The notes under the pieces were generated by a model. That model was not told the DNA's origin, searched no databases, and saw only the letters and a list, made by a program, of their open reading frames with translations. Below, piece by piece: positions 13,048-25,700 of a stretch of 64,000 nt of DNA. Within the stretch, counting starts at the first letter, position 1. Each line of letters opens with the position of its first letter. This DNA is from Panorpa germanica (lineage: Eukaryota; Arthropoda; Insecta; Mecoptera; Panorpidae): the NCBI GenBank assembly GCA_963678705.1, contig OY783215.1, positions 13,497,740 to 13,561,739 of the forward strand, in the 5' to 3' direction. A program made the translations under genes and the position numbers.

Positions 13048-16000
13048 TAAAAAACAAATCAAGTATAACTAAACCATACTTAAATATCAGATGTTGAAAA
13101 CTCGTTAACTCGTTGCAACTTATTATTATTTTGATAGCCGCAATAATACAGTTGATAGCGATCAATGCATATTTGAACTGGCAGGAAAATTATATGGAAG
13201 CAAGCAACACCGCTGGACAATTATTTTATTTATATAATTAGTTTATTACAAATTCTATATGGTTAAAAAGATATGTGCGGAAGATTTGTAACCACTATTT
13301 GTCGACTAGAATCTAGACACTGCAAAAAATCTTATACATTTATATTAAATCAAAATTATACTGTCTCCAAATTGTGATTGTGGTGAAGAAGGTATATGTA
13401 TTGTGCAATTTATAATATAGAATAAATTTAAATTTCATTTATGTATAATGAAATTTTCTAATTAGCTGAAGGCCGAAAAAACTAAATCCAAAATAATAAT
13501 AAAAAAAGAAGATAGCGATTAAGAGCTATACTTCTAAACTGATCAAAATTGATTTTGATTTTACTCCTGCTTCCTCAATTTAGAAACCACTAGATTTTTC
13601 TACTATCGAGTAATTCGCAAAATTTATAACAATAATAAACACTCGATAACCTTGGCAATAACGTCGCATTACTGAAACACACAATTTCACTAATTTCAAA
13701 AAAGTACCGTTGGACATTTATCTACATACAAATAATATATGATAATTCTTCTAAAAAAATGCAGAGTCAAATTATTATAACCGTAAATCTCCCACATACC
13801 AATAAAATATATAATTATAAAAAAAATAATCTCTCATTTATATTCTAATTAACAACTATTTTTAGTAATGTGCAGATGACGAACTTGCATTTAAAATGTT
13901 TCAACGTAAAAAACTAATAAATTGATGTAACTTTGACTCGTTTTACTATATTTGGGTGTTTGGACCCCCACAGAGAAAACGTTGGCGCTGAAACGATAAA
14001 AAAAAAATTGCAGGAAAAAAAATTCGTGATGGTATTAAGGGAATAGATAAATATCTTCTGAAGTCGTGGCACGAGCCTAATAGGATTCTAGTATGAATAT
14101 TAAATATTGAGGGGAAAGCCAGAATTATGAATGGGATGTACGGGTATACACTCGTTTAATAGACCAAGAGCTCAAGCCATATGTACCTACATTATTTCCA
14201 ACGTTAGATGTACTTGATGATAATTCCCAATATTTCATGTCCATGCTTATAATAAATAATGAAAATAAATATATAGTTGCATTCTTACAAAAAAAAATTG
14301 AATCTCGATTTTCGAGTGTTTGAGATCGATCCATTGTTTAAAATCGATTCTTCGATTAATCGATCTCAGATCGCCATCCCTAGCTACACTAGAGTAAACA
14401 TCTTGACAACAATCTTCTGACAAGAGTGTATAAATAGTGTCATCCATGTCATCAATAGTGTGACAAGCGAAATTGAATTATTAACAATACCGAAATCAAA
14501 AATTCGATATCTGTTTTTAAAAAATGGACATATCTCAACAGCATTGCAAAACAGACACACACTTTCTTAATAAAGAGAAATTGATTAAAAATTACTGTAG
14601 AAACCAATCGTTATGAGCTCTTATGTTCATAGACTAGTTGTATATAAGATAGTAAAAGTATAAATAAAAAATGTATAATTGGTGGAAAACACGTAAAACA
14701 TCGATAATCACAATAATGAATTGTGTAACATTATAATCCAGAAAAATAACCATTTTTTTCTACTAAATGTTGGACACGCGATCGGGAAACTTCTAGTGAT
14801 TAATTATCGTGTTATCCTGAATTATATTTGGCATCAAAATAATAACGTTAATGTTAAATATAATAATTAAATTATTTGTGTGAAATTGTGTCATGTTATA
14901 TGTTTATATTAATTATTGATTGAAATATGTTTAATCATAACAAAGAACGTAGATATTTGAAAGAAACAATAACTACAAATTTTACAATACAGAATTCAAT
15001 ACAATAGAATTATTGAAATGACATATTATTGTGGAATTTATTACAAAATTTTGCAACGAATTCAATAACTTCTTTAAGAATATTACAATAAGAACAAGGT
15101 GTTTTTCAAGGATTAATTATTGATAGAATAAATAAGCAAAGAACAAAATGAAGCCATTATATTTGTAAAAACAACAAATGTTACTGTTAGAACAATTCCA
15201 AATTGTTTTCTTACAGAGTTCAAGTATTTATAATAAATATACGAGAAGTAATAAATAGTTTAAAAGCAAACAAAGGGAACATAAGAAATATGGTACGCTT
15301 TATGTTTTTCTTATTATACATGCAGATAAATATTCCAAAAGAAAAACAAATACTTTGTAACCTACTTCTTCAAGTTTTTGACAGTAGTTCACTTGCAGAT
15401 ATGTATATACAGCTACTATACTTCATGTTAATTTAATTATTAACTATGTATAAAAAAAAATTCCATATGAATAAGTCAATAAAAATATTATTTATGCTAT
15501 AAATCTTTTGCTATCGCAATATTACAGTGATTAAACATTCAACAATGCTTGTTTGGTTTTGCGATAAATATTTCATATTTAACTATTAATTATCGTTGTA
15601 TGCATGATCAATTATTAACGGCATTGATTGTAATTGTACCCTTCATACAGATATTATCACGACTGAAATGTTGGGGTGTATAATACAAAAGCATTTGAGC
15701 AATGTCTAATAAATATTTTAACTCCTATGTGGTTTAAATAGAACATCTGTCGTGGTTGATATTAATGAATTTTAAAAGTTGTAATATCTTTTAAAGGCAA
15801 ATAACGTAAAATAGTTAAAAGAAATATAATATATATAGAACATCATTAAATTGATAATTTTTAAATTACACGCGATATACATTTATTTAACGGTACTCAA
15901 AAAGAAACTTGTTTTCGTACTGTATCAAAGGGGAATGACATCGTTGAATATACATACAAGTTACATTTAAATATTGTACACAAATAAATAATATCCTTAC

Positions 16001-18047
16001 CTTGAATTAAAATAATTATGTTTATGAATGTTTATAAATATTTCACATAAAAGACACTTTAGATATATATATTATTTGCAATATATCTTAAAATTATATT
16101 TTATTCTTGTCACAACTCACTATTGACAGCACTGACTGCAGCCCTCCGGAACACTGACGGCCATTTTGATATTTATGTATTTGTTGTCTTGCATTCGAGT
16201 ACCTTCGGGTTTATGTTTACCTTAAAATGGCCAGAATAATAAATTTATATAAAGTTTGACATTCCAAAATATAAATATAATATTCTAAATTTAGTAATAA
16301 ACAGTATATTAGTTAATTATTTAATGCAAACAGGTTTTATTGTCTAAAATTAGAGTAATCGCATTTGCCATCTATTATTAAGTTGCATAATTACTAACTA
16401 GCAAAGACTCAACCCTAATATAGACTTCTATATTATGCTCGTAAGAAAATAGGTTTCTAAGCTACAATTATATTTTTGGAATACATATTGCAGATCTTAC
16501 AAGTACTTTTAGTTTCAATAAGAAATAAATATAAGTAATATATCTCAGTTATGTAACCAATCAGCTGTTTATTGACTCCAGTAATGCATTTACAAATGCA
16601 TTAAAACAAATGGATATAATTATTGTATTCTTTTCACATTGTGTCCAATAATGGCAAAAGACACATTATTTATACATTTAAATCTGCTTAATAGTTTTAT
16701 TATACTAAAACTTTATATAATAATTATCTTACTTATGTACAATATATCTACAAACAATTTTTCATTATTTAAAATATTTCTCTATTTGTAAATCATAGTT
16801 TTCTTTTATAAATAAATTTTAAGTACAAATGAATAAATGGTATTATGGATATCATATTTAAGTACTTTAAATGTATTTTAGTAATTATAAAATTTTATTT
16901 TACCATTTATTTAATAGGCATTCGTTGTTGAATAAAAAGTTTTGTGCATATTTGTGTAAATCTGCAAATTTATATCATTTATAAAAATCCATTCACTTAA
17001 TTCATATTTAAAACTTATTTAATTTTATCTAATGTTCTTTTTTCTGAAAATAATAAGTTAAGTTTCTCTTAATTTAAGAATATTTTTATTATTTTATATC
17101 GCTAGCAACAGCAACAGTCCTCCTACTTTTAACAATGCAGTTCATTTTTAAATATTTCTCCTACATATTACATAATGCAATATTATAACAAACAACAATA
17201 GTGATTTTTTAAGGACGTTTTAGGCCTATTTAATAGTTCTAATTAGGTCTAATGGTTATAGTTTGTTAATAAACGTTATATAATGATTAGTTATTTACTT
17301 GTTGGAACGATAAAAATGTACAAAAAATTGTATTAACATAGTCATATTAGGCTGGTCTTTAAGAAGACGATTATTTCTGAGAAAATTCGGATAATTTTTC
17401 TTCTTAAAATAAATAATAATCTCTTTTAAAAGTGATTCGTAAAATGTTTCACTCATATAAATCGGATCTATTCGATTACGATCATTGTTTGCAAGACTCA
17501 GGAATGCGGGCCCTGGTCACCATTTCTATAATGTACAATTCTTTTATATCCTGTCTATTTTCATTTGTTCAAGTGACTTCCTTGTAAACTTCCTACACCA
17601 CCATCATGCCTATCTTAAAGAATAACTTAATCTGACTATAAAAATAAATTATAAGCAAGAAAAGTACTGTTGCGTTAGATGCAGAAAGTTCTGCCACAAG
17701 AAGCGATAGACATACACTTGATATAAAATATCTGGAGATCTCTATTTTTCAGATTGTCAAACTTACGTAGGCAAAGAACTCAAGGCAGGCTTAGTAAACT
17801 AATAAATAAGTGTTACTTTCAGGTGTTTATTGGATAATATCTGTAAAAATTGTAAATATAAACACAAACGTAGGAGTTACGTAATAACTACATACCACAT
17901 AACTGTGTTTATAGTTATTATTAAATTTAAATAATCAAATACATATACCATGAATAATATATAAATAATTTTCAATTTAACTTAATTTAGAAATATATTT
18001 AAACACGCTGTTAACTAATTTACTACAATATTTAAAAAAACCTTTTT
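13048..18047. other. Long gene-free intergenic stretch
   Basis: About 5 kb with no supportable gene. Frames near 14125-14447 (-) and 15203-15436 (+) are short and AT-rich and have no motif. On the minus strand, TAGGGATGGCGATCTG at about 14366-14381 looks like one end of a hAT-type MITE with an ATCGATT-rich subterminal region; no matching far end was found. Confidence 0.45.
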
Positions 18048-18055
18048 AATTAGGA

Positions 18056-18483
18056 CAGTGGTTCTTAGTACAAAGATGAAATTTAATTATAATTTTATCC
18101 TTTTAACTATAATCGAGTAACTAAAGTCGAGATCTTTGAAACAAGCCAACAAAAGTAAAAAAGGGTAGTTTTTAGGCAGGAGAAAATGTTCCCGAGGTCT
18201 TTGAAGTTGAAAATCTTTGAGCTTGTCTCAATGTACACAAGTAGTAGAAGAAATCAAGTAGGGTCATTCGTTTCAATTACTGTACTTTATTAAGAATGGA
18301 TGCTGAATTATTTCAGGGAATTTTAATTTCTGTTTCAGTTTTTTGCTTATCATATTTGTCTGAGCTTAGTTGTCAATGCTGAGAGCATTGACCGAAATAA
18401 AAATTTAAGCGTGATATAATCAATACGAAATATTTTTTATAATCACAATTATTCAGTGTCTTTGAAACGACTAAGAACCACTG
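18056..18483. mobile_element. hAT-type MITE, 428 bp
   Basis: Both ends begin CAGTGGTTCTTAGT read inward. Flanks AATTAGGA (18048-18055) and AATTAACA (18484-18491) agree at 6 of 8 positions, as expected for an aged hAT duplication. No transposase frame; non-autonomous. Confidence 0.7.
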
Positions 18484-18491
18484 AATTAACA

Positions 18492-20270
18492 AAATCAATT
18501 ACATACACATTCATATTATAGTACTTTGCCGCAAGAGTGTGTACCTAACAATCGCATATAATTTTAACTTAATTCTAGACATACAAAATAATTTGAATAA
18601 AAAAGCCTAATATTATCTAATCATTTATAAATATAATTTTACTTTATAAAACTACCAAATCACTTAACTTATTTTTTTCAGTTCACCTAATTTGTAATTT
18701 TTTTTTATTGTTTTAATTACAACAGTTTTTCTATCAACAGCGCAACATACAGCACATTTGTGCACTCACTACTAATAATAATTTTCTACTTTCTGCGTGT
18801 TAATAATTGTCATCATATTGTTTATAAAGCTAAAAAATACATTGGCGGTGTATGTTTATGTTCTCTACTTATATATTTACACATATAAGAATATTATATT
18901 ATATAATAATAATAATCGACATAGGATATTGCAGTTTATATTCTTTATTATCTAAAGGCTAAATGCTCCAAGTAACTTTCTTTTTTTTTTCACCCATTTT
19001 TTTTTATGAAATATTTTTTTCATATTTGGGTTAGTAACAATTCGATGAATGCATGGAAGAGGCGGGCATATTGAAACAAACGTTATTTATTATAATTATA
19101 GATTTATGTTAATTAACCTAGATTTCCGTTTTATTATCGGTTTGCACTATTAATAGAACTGCGGTTTACCAAGTGCTAACGCCTTTGTCTTAATTCTTAG
19201 TTGAATATATAATGTCTTGGCTTAATTTATAGAGAATTGGATGGTAAACTATAACTGACACACATTCTTCCCCACTACCACTTGCCTACCTTTACAATCA
19301 CTGTTAAACAAGAGAAGTGCAAAAGAGATGCAGTACTAAACGTCAAAGTTATAGCAGCTGTTGTGTTGACTCATAATGTTTCAATATTATGTTGTTATTC
19401 ATTATTTTTTGAATATTTAATAAAATAAAAATGCAATATACATATACAGCAACCTCTGTTTAATCCGCATCTGCAAGAAACGGAGATCTAGATAATAAGA
19501 AGTCTATAATTATAATATTTCGAAAATTAAAATCTAATGAAATAGTAGTCATACACCCATGAAGACTAGAAACAATTTGAACTTAAATAATCACGTGGAT
19601 TCTCTTGAAACCAACGCCATCTTATACTGAGTGTATTATATGTAGAATTATTATAAAAAATACATATTTAATATTAAAATAGATTATTCAATTAATATCT
19701 ATAATATGACATTTAATTTTAATAAATATGCGTGCATCTTATTGACTTATAAACAAGATGGCGTTTGTTTTATCAATCCACATATCAATTCAAATATACC
19801 CGTATAATATATTTATGTAGCATTTACGTAATCTTTAAAGATATCCGCTACATAAATGCTACGTTTCTATTTCTGGGTATTTAAGCTATAAAATTCCACG
19901 TAAAATTTATTTTAGGCATAATTAAATGTTGCCGTTTTCATAGTTATCTTTTTGCAAATTTTCTAATCATTGAGATTTACGTTTTGTAGGAAACTTTCTT
20001 AGTAAATCGTAAGTAAACTTGATGTTAAATCTGAAGCAGTGTATGCACCAAAAAGAATTGAGTAAACATGTACAATGACGTGTTAAAACATTAGGAGCAA
20101 TGCATAAACTACGTCTCCACTAAGAGAATACAAGTAGATAATAAATCGGGACAGCTTATAAACATAATTTTTTATGTGTCATAGACAAATTCACAAGTTA
20201 GAGAACGTTTTAAGCGTTTGGTGAATACTTAGCTTAAAAATAACATGATGAACTTCTTAATCTTATATTA
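18492..20270. other. Gene-free stretch
   Basis: No gene seen. Inverted copies of ACGCCATCTT lie at about 19613-19622 and 19756-19765. Between them and the next element, 19815-19865 contains a partial palindrome around TTTATGTAGCATTT. These may be the remains of a small inverted-repeat element. Confidence 0.4.
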
Positions 20271-20730
20271 CTAAGACCGTGCTGTACCATGGCGCAATGG
20301 AGCGGTGCTGAATGTACAAAATAATTAAAAAAAACATTTTGTACCAAGAAACATAAAGCAAAGATATTCAATGTGATTTTTTTTTATAAGAAATATTTTT
20401 ACTTAAAAAGAAACAGATCCGTTTATTCGAGTTTTTCAATTTTAAATTGAAAAGCAATGACTGATGTCTAAATTTTTCCATTCAAAAGTGAAAAGCTCGG
20501 ATAAACCGAATTGCTCTTTTTCCAATATATCGAACATACCAAGCACGTTGAATACAAATGGATGACAAATCAAAATAACGGCATGAATCAACCTAAATTA
20601 TTGTGTGGTGTCGTTTGAAAGATGGTAGAAGACGATGCTAGTATCAACTTGCCTTAGCAAGGCTACTTGTCCTCAAACTCGTGAACTTATTGATCCTCCC
20701 TCCTACATACCTCTTATAGCACGGTCGTAT
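20271..20730. repeat. Possible inverted-repeat element
   Basis: The left end CTAAGACCGTGCTGTA and the right end, on the other strand, ATACGACCGTGCTATA are inverted repeats of about 15 bases. No coding capacity and no confirmed target duplication. Confidence 0.4.
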
Positions 20731-20740
20731 AAGAATACAT

Positions 20741-21182
20741 TGGGTGTTTTTCAATTACAGAGCACAATGCGATTGAGTTTAATTGGAACATACATTAGAT
20801 TTTAAATATGTACTTTCATCCATACTAGTTCAGTTTTATTCTTGAATTGAATTAAAAATTGATTATATTTTTAATTCAATTTCATAAATTTAATTTTACT
20901 TTTAATTTTATTTAAAGAAATATTTTTATGGTTTATATAAAATAAGGATTATTATTAAAGGTATTAAATCATTTTATACAATGGTATTGGAAATAGTAAT
21001 CAATAGTAATTGTCAACAATATAAAGAATTTCTACATTTTATGCTAATTAGTTGGTAACAATTGCGCACATCATGCGAGAGCAGAACTTTTTAAAGTGTA
21101 CAACTGTGTGAGGCGCTACTGTAGTTGAAACATTCAATGCTGAGTATAATGCCGCTCTTGTGCCATAATTGGAAATCACCCA
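20741..21182. repeat. Inverted-repeat MITE, 442 bp
   Basis: The left end TGGGTGTTTTTCAATTACAG pairs with the right end, on the other strand TGGGTGATTTCCAATTATGG. The similarity continues for about 10 more bases (GCACAA-type words). It sits only 10 bases from the preceding inverted-repeat element. No open frame; target duplication unclear. Confidence 0.55.
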
Positions 21183-21818
21183 CTTCAATTAAAACTGAGA
21201 AATGTTTTTAAACACATTTTACAAAATATTGTGATGTACATTAAATTTAAAAGTGATTGGAGCATTGTTAAATATTCTATAAATAATTTAGGTTTCGCTT
21301 TATAACATTTTATTACAATTCAATAAAAGTTATAAATAAAAACCAAATTTGATTTCGAATAAAATTATTTGTGTTTCACTTGTTGTCGTAATAACGATCT
21401 GCAATTATTATTTACTAAATTTTTAAATTATAAAATATAAAATCATTCGCACGAAAAGCTATCCATAAATTTCAATTTCAATTTTAATTCATTTTCATTC
21501 CGTATCAAATACCCTGCAGTTAATAACTTAAGGCCCTTTGTAAAGCGCTCTACACTTTTTATATTTAAGGAGGAATCCTATTAATCGGGTGAAAACTTTC
21601 GCATTTGAATAATATCTGTTAAAGACAATTATACATATATTTTATTTAGTATAAAAACATGATCCTTCACATAAAATTTTCTGAGTATATATTTTAAAAA
21701 GTTATGTTTGTTATAATATTTACGATTTCTAAAGTAAATGATATTCTACTTAAAAGAAAGAGATATAGGAGTCCAGAAACAGGATAGGATGAACCAAAGT
21801 ACAACATCAGATAAGTCA
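21183..21818. other. Gene-free spacer downstream of Nhe2
   Basis: No coding potential seen. AT-rich sequence only. Confidence 0.4.
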
Positions 21819-22454
21819 ATGGGCTTGTGTTCTATGTCTTAATTTCTATAAAAGTGTACCATATATTGATAAAGTGGGTTACTAGAACCTCAAATGTTCA
21901 ATTATTTTTTAATAACTCCTTATATGTTAAGAGATATTAGCAATTAAAAAAGTCATTTTGTCTCTTTAATTATTAAAGGAATTCAACGTTGTACACATTC
22001 CAAATGCATGTGACATCACAATCCTTGTGTAAGGTTACCAACCTTACAGCTCATAAATCTCTGCTATATGTATTTATATATCAAAATATCAAATATTATT
22101 TACAGCTATTTCAAGGAATAATCAAATTTCAATATTATGTCTGCCTTAGCAGGGTTAAATAAAATAAAAACTTATTATTCTTTGATTTGACTTGATTATT
22201 TGACTACCAACAGCTACAGAACATTACCACAGCACTGACCTACTCAACAAATAACTGACGTTAAAATGCATTTCACGTCATACAAATATGGCCGACCATT
22301 TCTGGCGCTAAAACTACTATTCAAATTTTTAATTGCTATATCTCCGTCAATATTTAGATATTTAATAAAATAGACACGCCAATACACATTTATTAACATC
22401 AATTTCAATCAACAATTGAAAAATCGACCACTAAAAAATGAGAACAAGCCCATT
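21819..22454. mobile_element. Inverted-repeat MITE, family A, copy 3
   Basis: Near full-length copy in the same orientation as copy 1, beginning AATGGGCTTGTGTTCT and ending GAACAAGCCCATT. It lies 112 bases beyond the Nhe2 stop codon, so the Nhe2 3' untranslated region probably runs into it. On the minus strand it contains AATAAA (plus coordinates 22389-22394), a possible poly(A) signal for Nhe2. Confidence 0.85.
22389..22394 (-). promoter_or_regulatory. Candidate Nhe2 poly(A) signal AATAAA inside MITE
   Basis: First canonical AATAAA on the minus strand after the Nhe2 stop, about 172 bases downstream and within the MITE. Use in vivo is inference. The variant ATTAAA at 22519-22524, about 42 bases after the stop, is the competing candidate. 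Confidence 0.3.
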
Positions 22455-22518
22455 TAAAACTCTCTTAAAAAACTTTTAAAAAATAGCTCAGTTTAGGACA
22501 CAATTAGTAGGATTCCCC

Positions 22519-22524
22519 TTTAAT
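22519..22524 (-). promoter_or_regulatory. Candidate Nhe2 poly(A) signal ATTAAA
   Basis: The commonest non-canonical poly(A) hexamer, close to the stop codon and in unique sequence before the MITE. Its use would give a very short 3' untranslated region. Confidence 0.25.
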
Positions 22525-22565
22525 GTTACTTTAAATTATTTGACTATTAGAGAAGTTTTAATAAA

Positions 22566-22746
22566 TTACAACTCATCATCTGACGAATTTGAAGAAGAAC
22601 TGGACAGAAGAGCAGCTCCTAGAGTCTGTTGTCTTCTAACTTGAGATCTCGGCGTACATTTTAATAGATTTCCACGTGCACCCCACTTTTCTCTTTGAGG
22701 TAATGATTTTGTGTAATTTTCTTCGGGAATTGGATCCGCTGTCATT
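22566..22746 (-). CDS. Nhe2: Nhe2 terminal coding exon (in-window exon 18)
   Basis: Acceptor TTCACAG before 22746; completes the split Gly codon GG|A. Encodes [12 protein letters not shown] through a Ser-rich tail ([12 protein letters not shown]) to TAA at 22566-22568. The last four residues, DDEL, fit a class III PDZ ligand pattern (X-D/E-X-hydrophobic); that is a pattern, not evidence of binding. It lies after the longest intron traced between two exons (5.5 kb). Confidence 0.9.
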
Positions 22747-25700
22747 CTGTGAATAGGCAACATGTTTACATTAATTCAGGGTAATGACATTTCTGATCCT
22801 TTATAATTACCTACGAATATATATGCTATACATGTTACCAAATAGGTTAATATTGTTATTAAGGAATGAGTTAATTTTTAATGCTTTTGTTGATAACATC
22901 ATCAGCAAGATGTCTTTCGATTATTGTATTTTTAAATATATAATACATATTTGTAATATTTAATTGTCGATGTTTTGGTTTACAAAACATAGGGACTTCC
23001 CGAATTAAATGATGTCGGTAGAATTGGGTCATATGAAACAGTGACATGTTTTTCATGAAATTTAATATTTTATCAACATTCTCTTAAAATATTAAAGAAA
23101 AATATTGCTGATTTACGAAACTATCACATTTTTATTTGGTATCATTTCGAGTGACGGATTCTATATTATGAAAAGTATATAAGAATTTCTAGGTTATGTT
23201 TACACCAAAATTTTATATCATATATCTCTATTATTTACGTAAAATCTGACATAAATATTTGTGACATTTTCATAAAAAACTTTTCAAAACAAATTAGTAA
23301 AAACTTTACACATCATTTTCATAATAATATTTGAGCAACTCACATGTAAAATATAGGTTAATAATAAAATGTAACATGCTGAAATAAATATAAAATATTA
23401 GTAAGTTTCTTTACGTAAAATTAATGGTTATATTATATAATACTCAAGTTGTATGTTCATTATAGTTATATTTAACTGGGATTACATTCTAAAATTAAAT
23501 TTCAAAGCTGTATTCTAAATTAAAATAAATAAAAGCACAAACAGTGCAGAAGTGAACTTACTTGGACATGCAGAAAATAATTAATTCCATAAATTATGCC
23601 TGCTAGACGGCGGCCATGCACGGAAACTGCTTATTATTAGTAGTAGGAATAGCGCTTTGATTAATTCAATCATTTGTATTATTTAAATAAATATTGACAG
23701 CATATTAGCTAACACGCAGACAATCTAATTGTTATTACACTAATTAATATTTAATTAAAAAAGCATAAAGCGATAGTAAAACTATTAACCAGCTGAGTTA
23801 GTATACTCATAGCAAGATTAGTAAATATTTTTTAACACTTATTTTATAACATTTATTTAGTCATTTTAATATTTTGGATATTGTTATAAGAATTGTGGGT
23901 TAATTCCATTTTGAATAACACTATTGCCTTGACTCTGGTCAGTATTTAGATACGTTAGGCATTTAAATACTTTTGTTATACGTACAAACATATCTTATAA
24001 CCTGTATTGTATCTAAAGTATATCTAGATACAAAATCTGTGCATCAATCTGTATCGTAGTATGTCGCTTTATTGCTACAGTTCAAACCACAAAGAAGAGA
24101 CAGGGTTTTGCGAGTTAAACAATAAGAAAGTTGTTAAATTAAATACAAATTAGTTTTGCGATTACTCAATAATTAAATAACTATGTAGATACGAGTATAA
24201 TTATATATTAAGATAAAAACTATTTGCACCTTAGAACCCGCAAGAAAGAGTTGACAGGAAGTGCTATAGCTATATCTTCGATTATTGTTCATTTGTTTGT
24301 GAAGTAACATAGAAAATTTAAGTTCCTTAGTAAATTTAAATAACGATACAACCTTTTTAAGCCCTTGGCAGGTTTCCTTAATTTTTTGACGTTTAATGTC
24401 GAACACGTTGTATCGTAACTCATCGCCTCATTGCTACAGTTAAGGCCTGTCTCAGTATGGGACCGTATTTAAGCGACGGCATATTCGGACGTAAATCGGC
24501 GGGTTGGATGAGCTACAAAGCAAATCGCCTATGTGTGTCACAGATGTCTGTAGTCAGTCGTCAGATAACTAACTTGTGTACTGTAGGCGGTGTATTGGAG
24601 TTCTTTAGCACTAATATAATTTATTATGAGAGCAAACTTTAACTTTAATTTTTATCGATACACTACTGGTATTAAAGGGACTTTAGCATTTATTATATAT
24701 CTGAGTTCTGGTTGTCGTGAATTTAAATTTAGTTCTATCGTATTGGTATCGGTATCGGTGTCCATGATTCACTGAAATACAAACATAAACTGCATGCAGA
24801 ACATACTCGTCACAAGCGATGTCGCCGATAGATCTCGTTTGAACCGTATTGCAGCGTAACAACAAGCGATCTTAGGTATCCCCTCCAGTCTGAGGCGGCT
24901 GTTTGCATTTACAAAGGTTCGGATAGGATATCGTTGTAGTAGTGGTAACGCTTGAATAAAATTCGCCTTTATACGGTTCTAATGTGCGAGGTAGTGCCGC
25001 CCGTATTCGGACTAGTGATGGGCCAACTCGGAAAAAACAAAACTCGAGTTAACCCGAGTTAAAATCCACGTAACTCGGGTTGAACTCGAATTACGTAACT
25101 CGAGTTAACTGGATGGACAAGTAAATGATTTTTTTGAGTTTCTACCAAATTATTCCCTGAGCTGTTCCAATTTTTTAAAGTATTTATGCAAATAAATACT
25201 TAAAAAAATTGGAACAGACAAATTATATTTTTATCTGTTTCAATTCCTTATTTTTTTATATTATTTATTTATTATGTATTGGGAGAGTTATACCTACTAA
25301 CTAAAGAAACAAAAAAAGTTATTGTTTGAAATCGAATCATTTATTTAAGTATTTTTGGCTCGAATTTTGATTAAAAATAATATTTACTATCAATTAAACG
25401 AACTCGAGTTAGAGAGAATTCAACTCGAGTGGATTCGAGTTACGCTCAACTCGAGTTAACTCGAGTTAGTTACTCGAGTTGACCATCACTAATTCGGACG
25501 GCTTTGTAGCTTGCAGTCTGAGAGCTCCAGAGAGATCTCATTACATTTACATGGTTCGGATAGGTAAAGCGTATTAGCCCGTATACGTCCGGCAGAAATT
25601 CGCTTAAATACGGTGCCATACTGAGACAGGCCTAAGACAACAAAGAAGCAACAGTGCTTCCGAGTTATGTATAGGTTAAGTTGTGTACATGTCACTTAAA

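Larger units (their letters stand above)
24444..25632. mobile_element. PIF/Harbinger-like MITE, interrupted by a hAT MITE
   Basis: The left end GGCCTGTCTCAGTATGG and the right end CCATACTGAGACAGGCC are exact inverted repeats, continuing into ACCGTATTTAAGCG with one mismatch. Flanked by TAA on both sides. Without the nested hAT MITE and one copy of its 8-bp duplication it is about 700 bp. An uninterrupted paralogue of its target site exists at about 24042-24125 (ATTGCTACAGTT followed by ACAAAGAAG), which supports the boundaries. No transposase frame; the short frames inside it are not genes. Confidence 0.75.

Noticed and set aside
14125..14447. Minus-strand frames that might be a hAT C-terminus
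   Set aside because: No ERxFS or other dimerisation motif could be read; the region looks like one end of a MITE with ATCGATT repeats.
22566..22580. C-terminal DDEL as an ER-retrieval signal
   Set aside because: The NHE C-terminus is cytosolic, so a luminal KDEL-type signal would not work; a PDZ pattern is the better reading.
22871..23056. 61-codon minus-strand frame next to the last Nhe2 exon
   Set aside because: Lies in the intron; exon 17 joins in frame to 22746 without it, and no homology is visible.
24457..25695. Several frames of 60-68 codons
   Set aside because: They lie within or across the edges of the PIF/Harbinger-like MITE and the nested hAT MITE.
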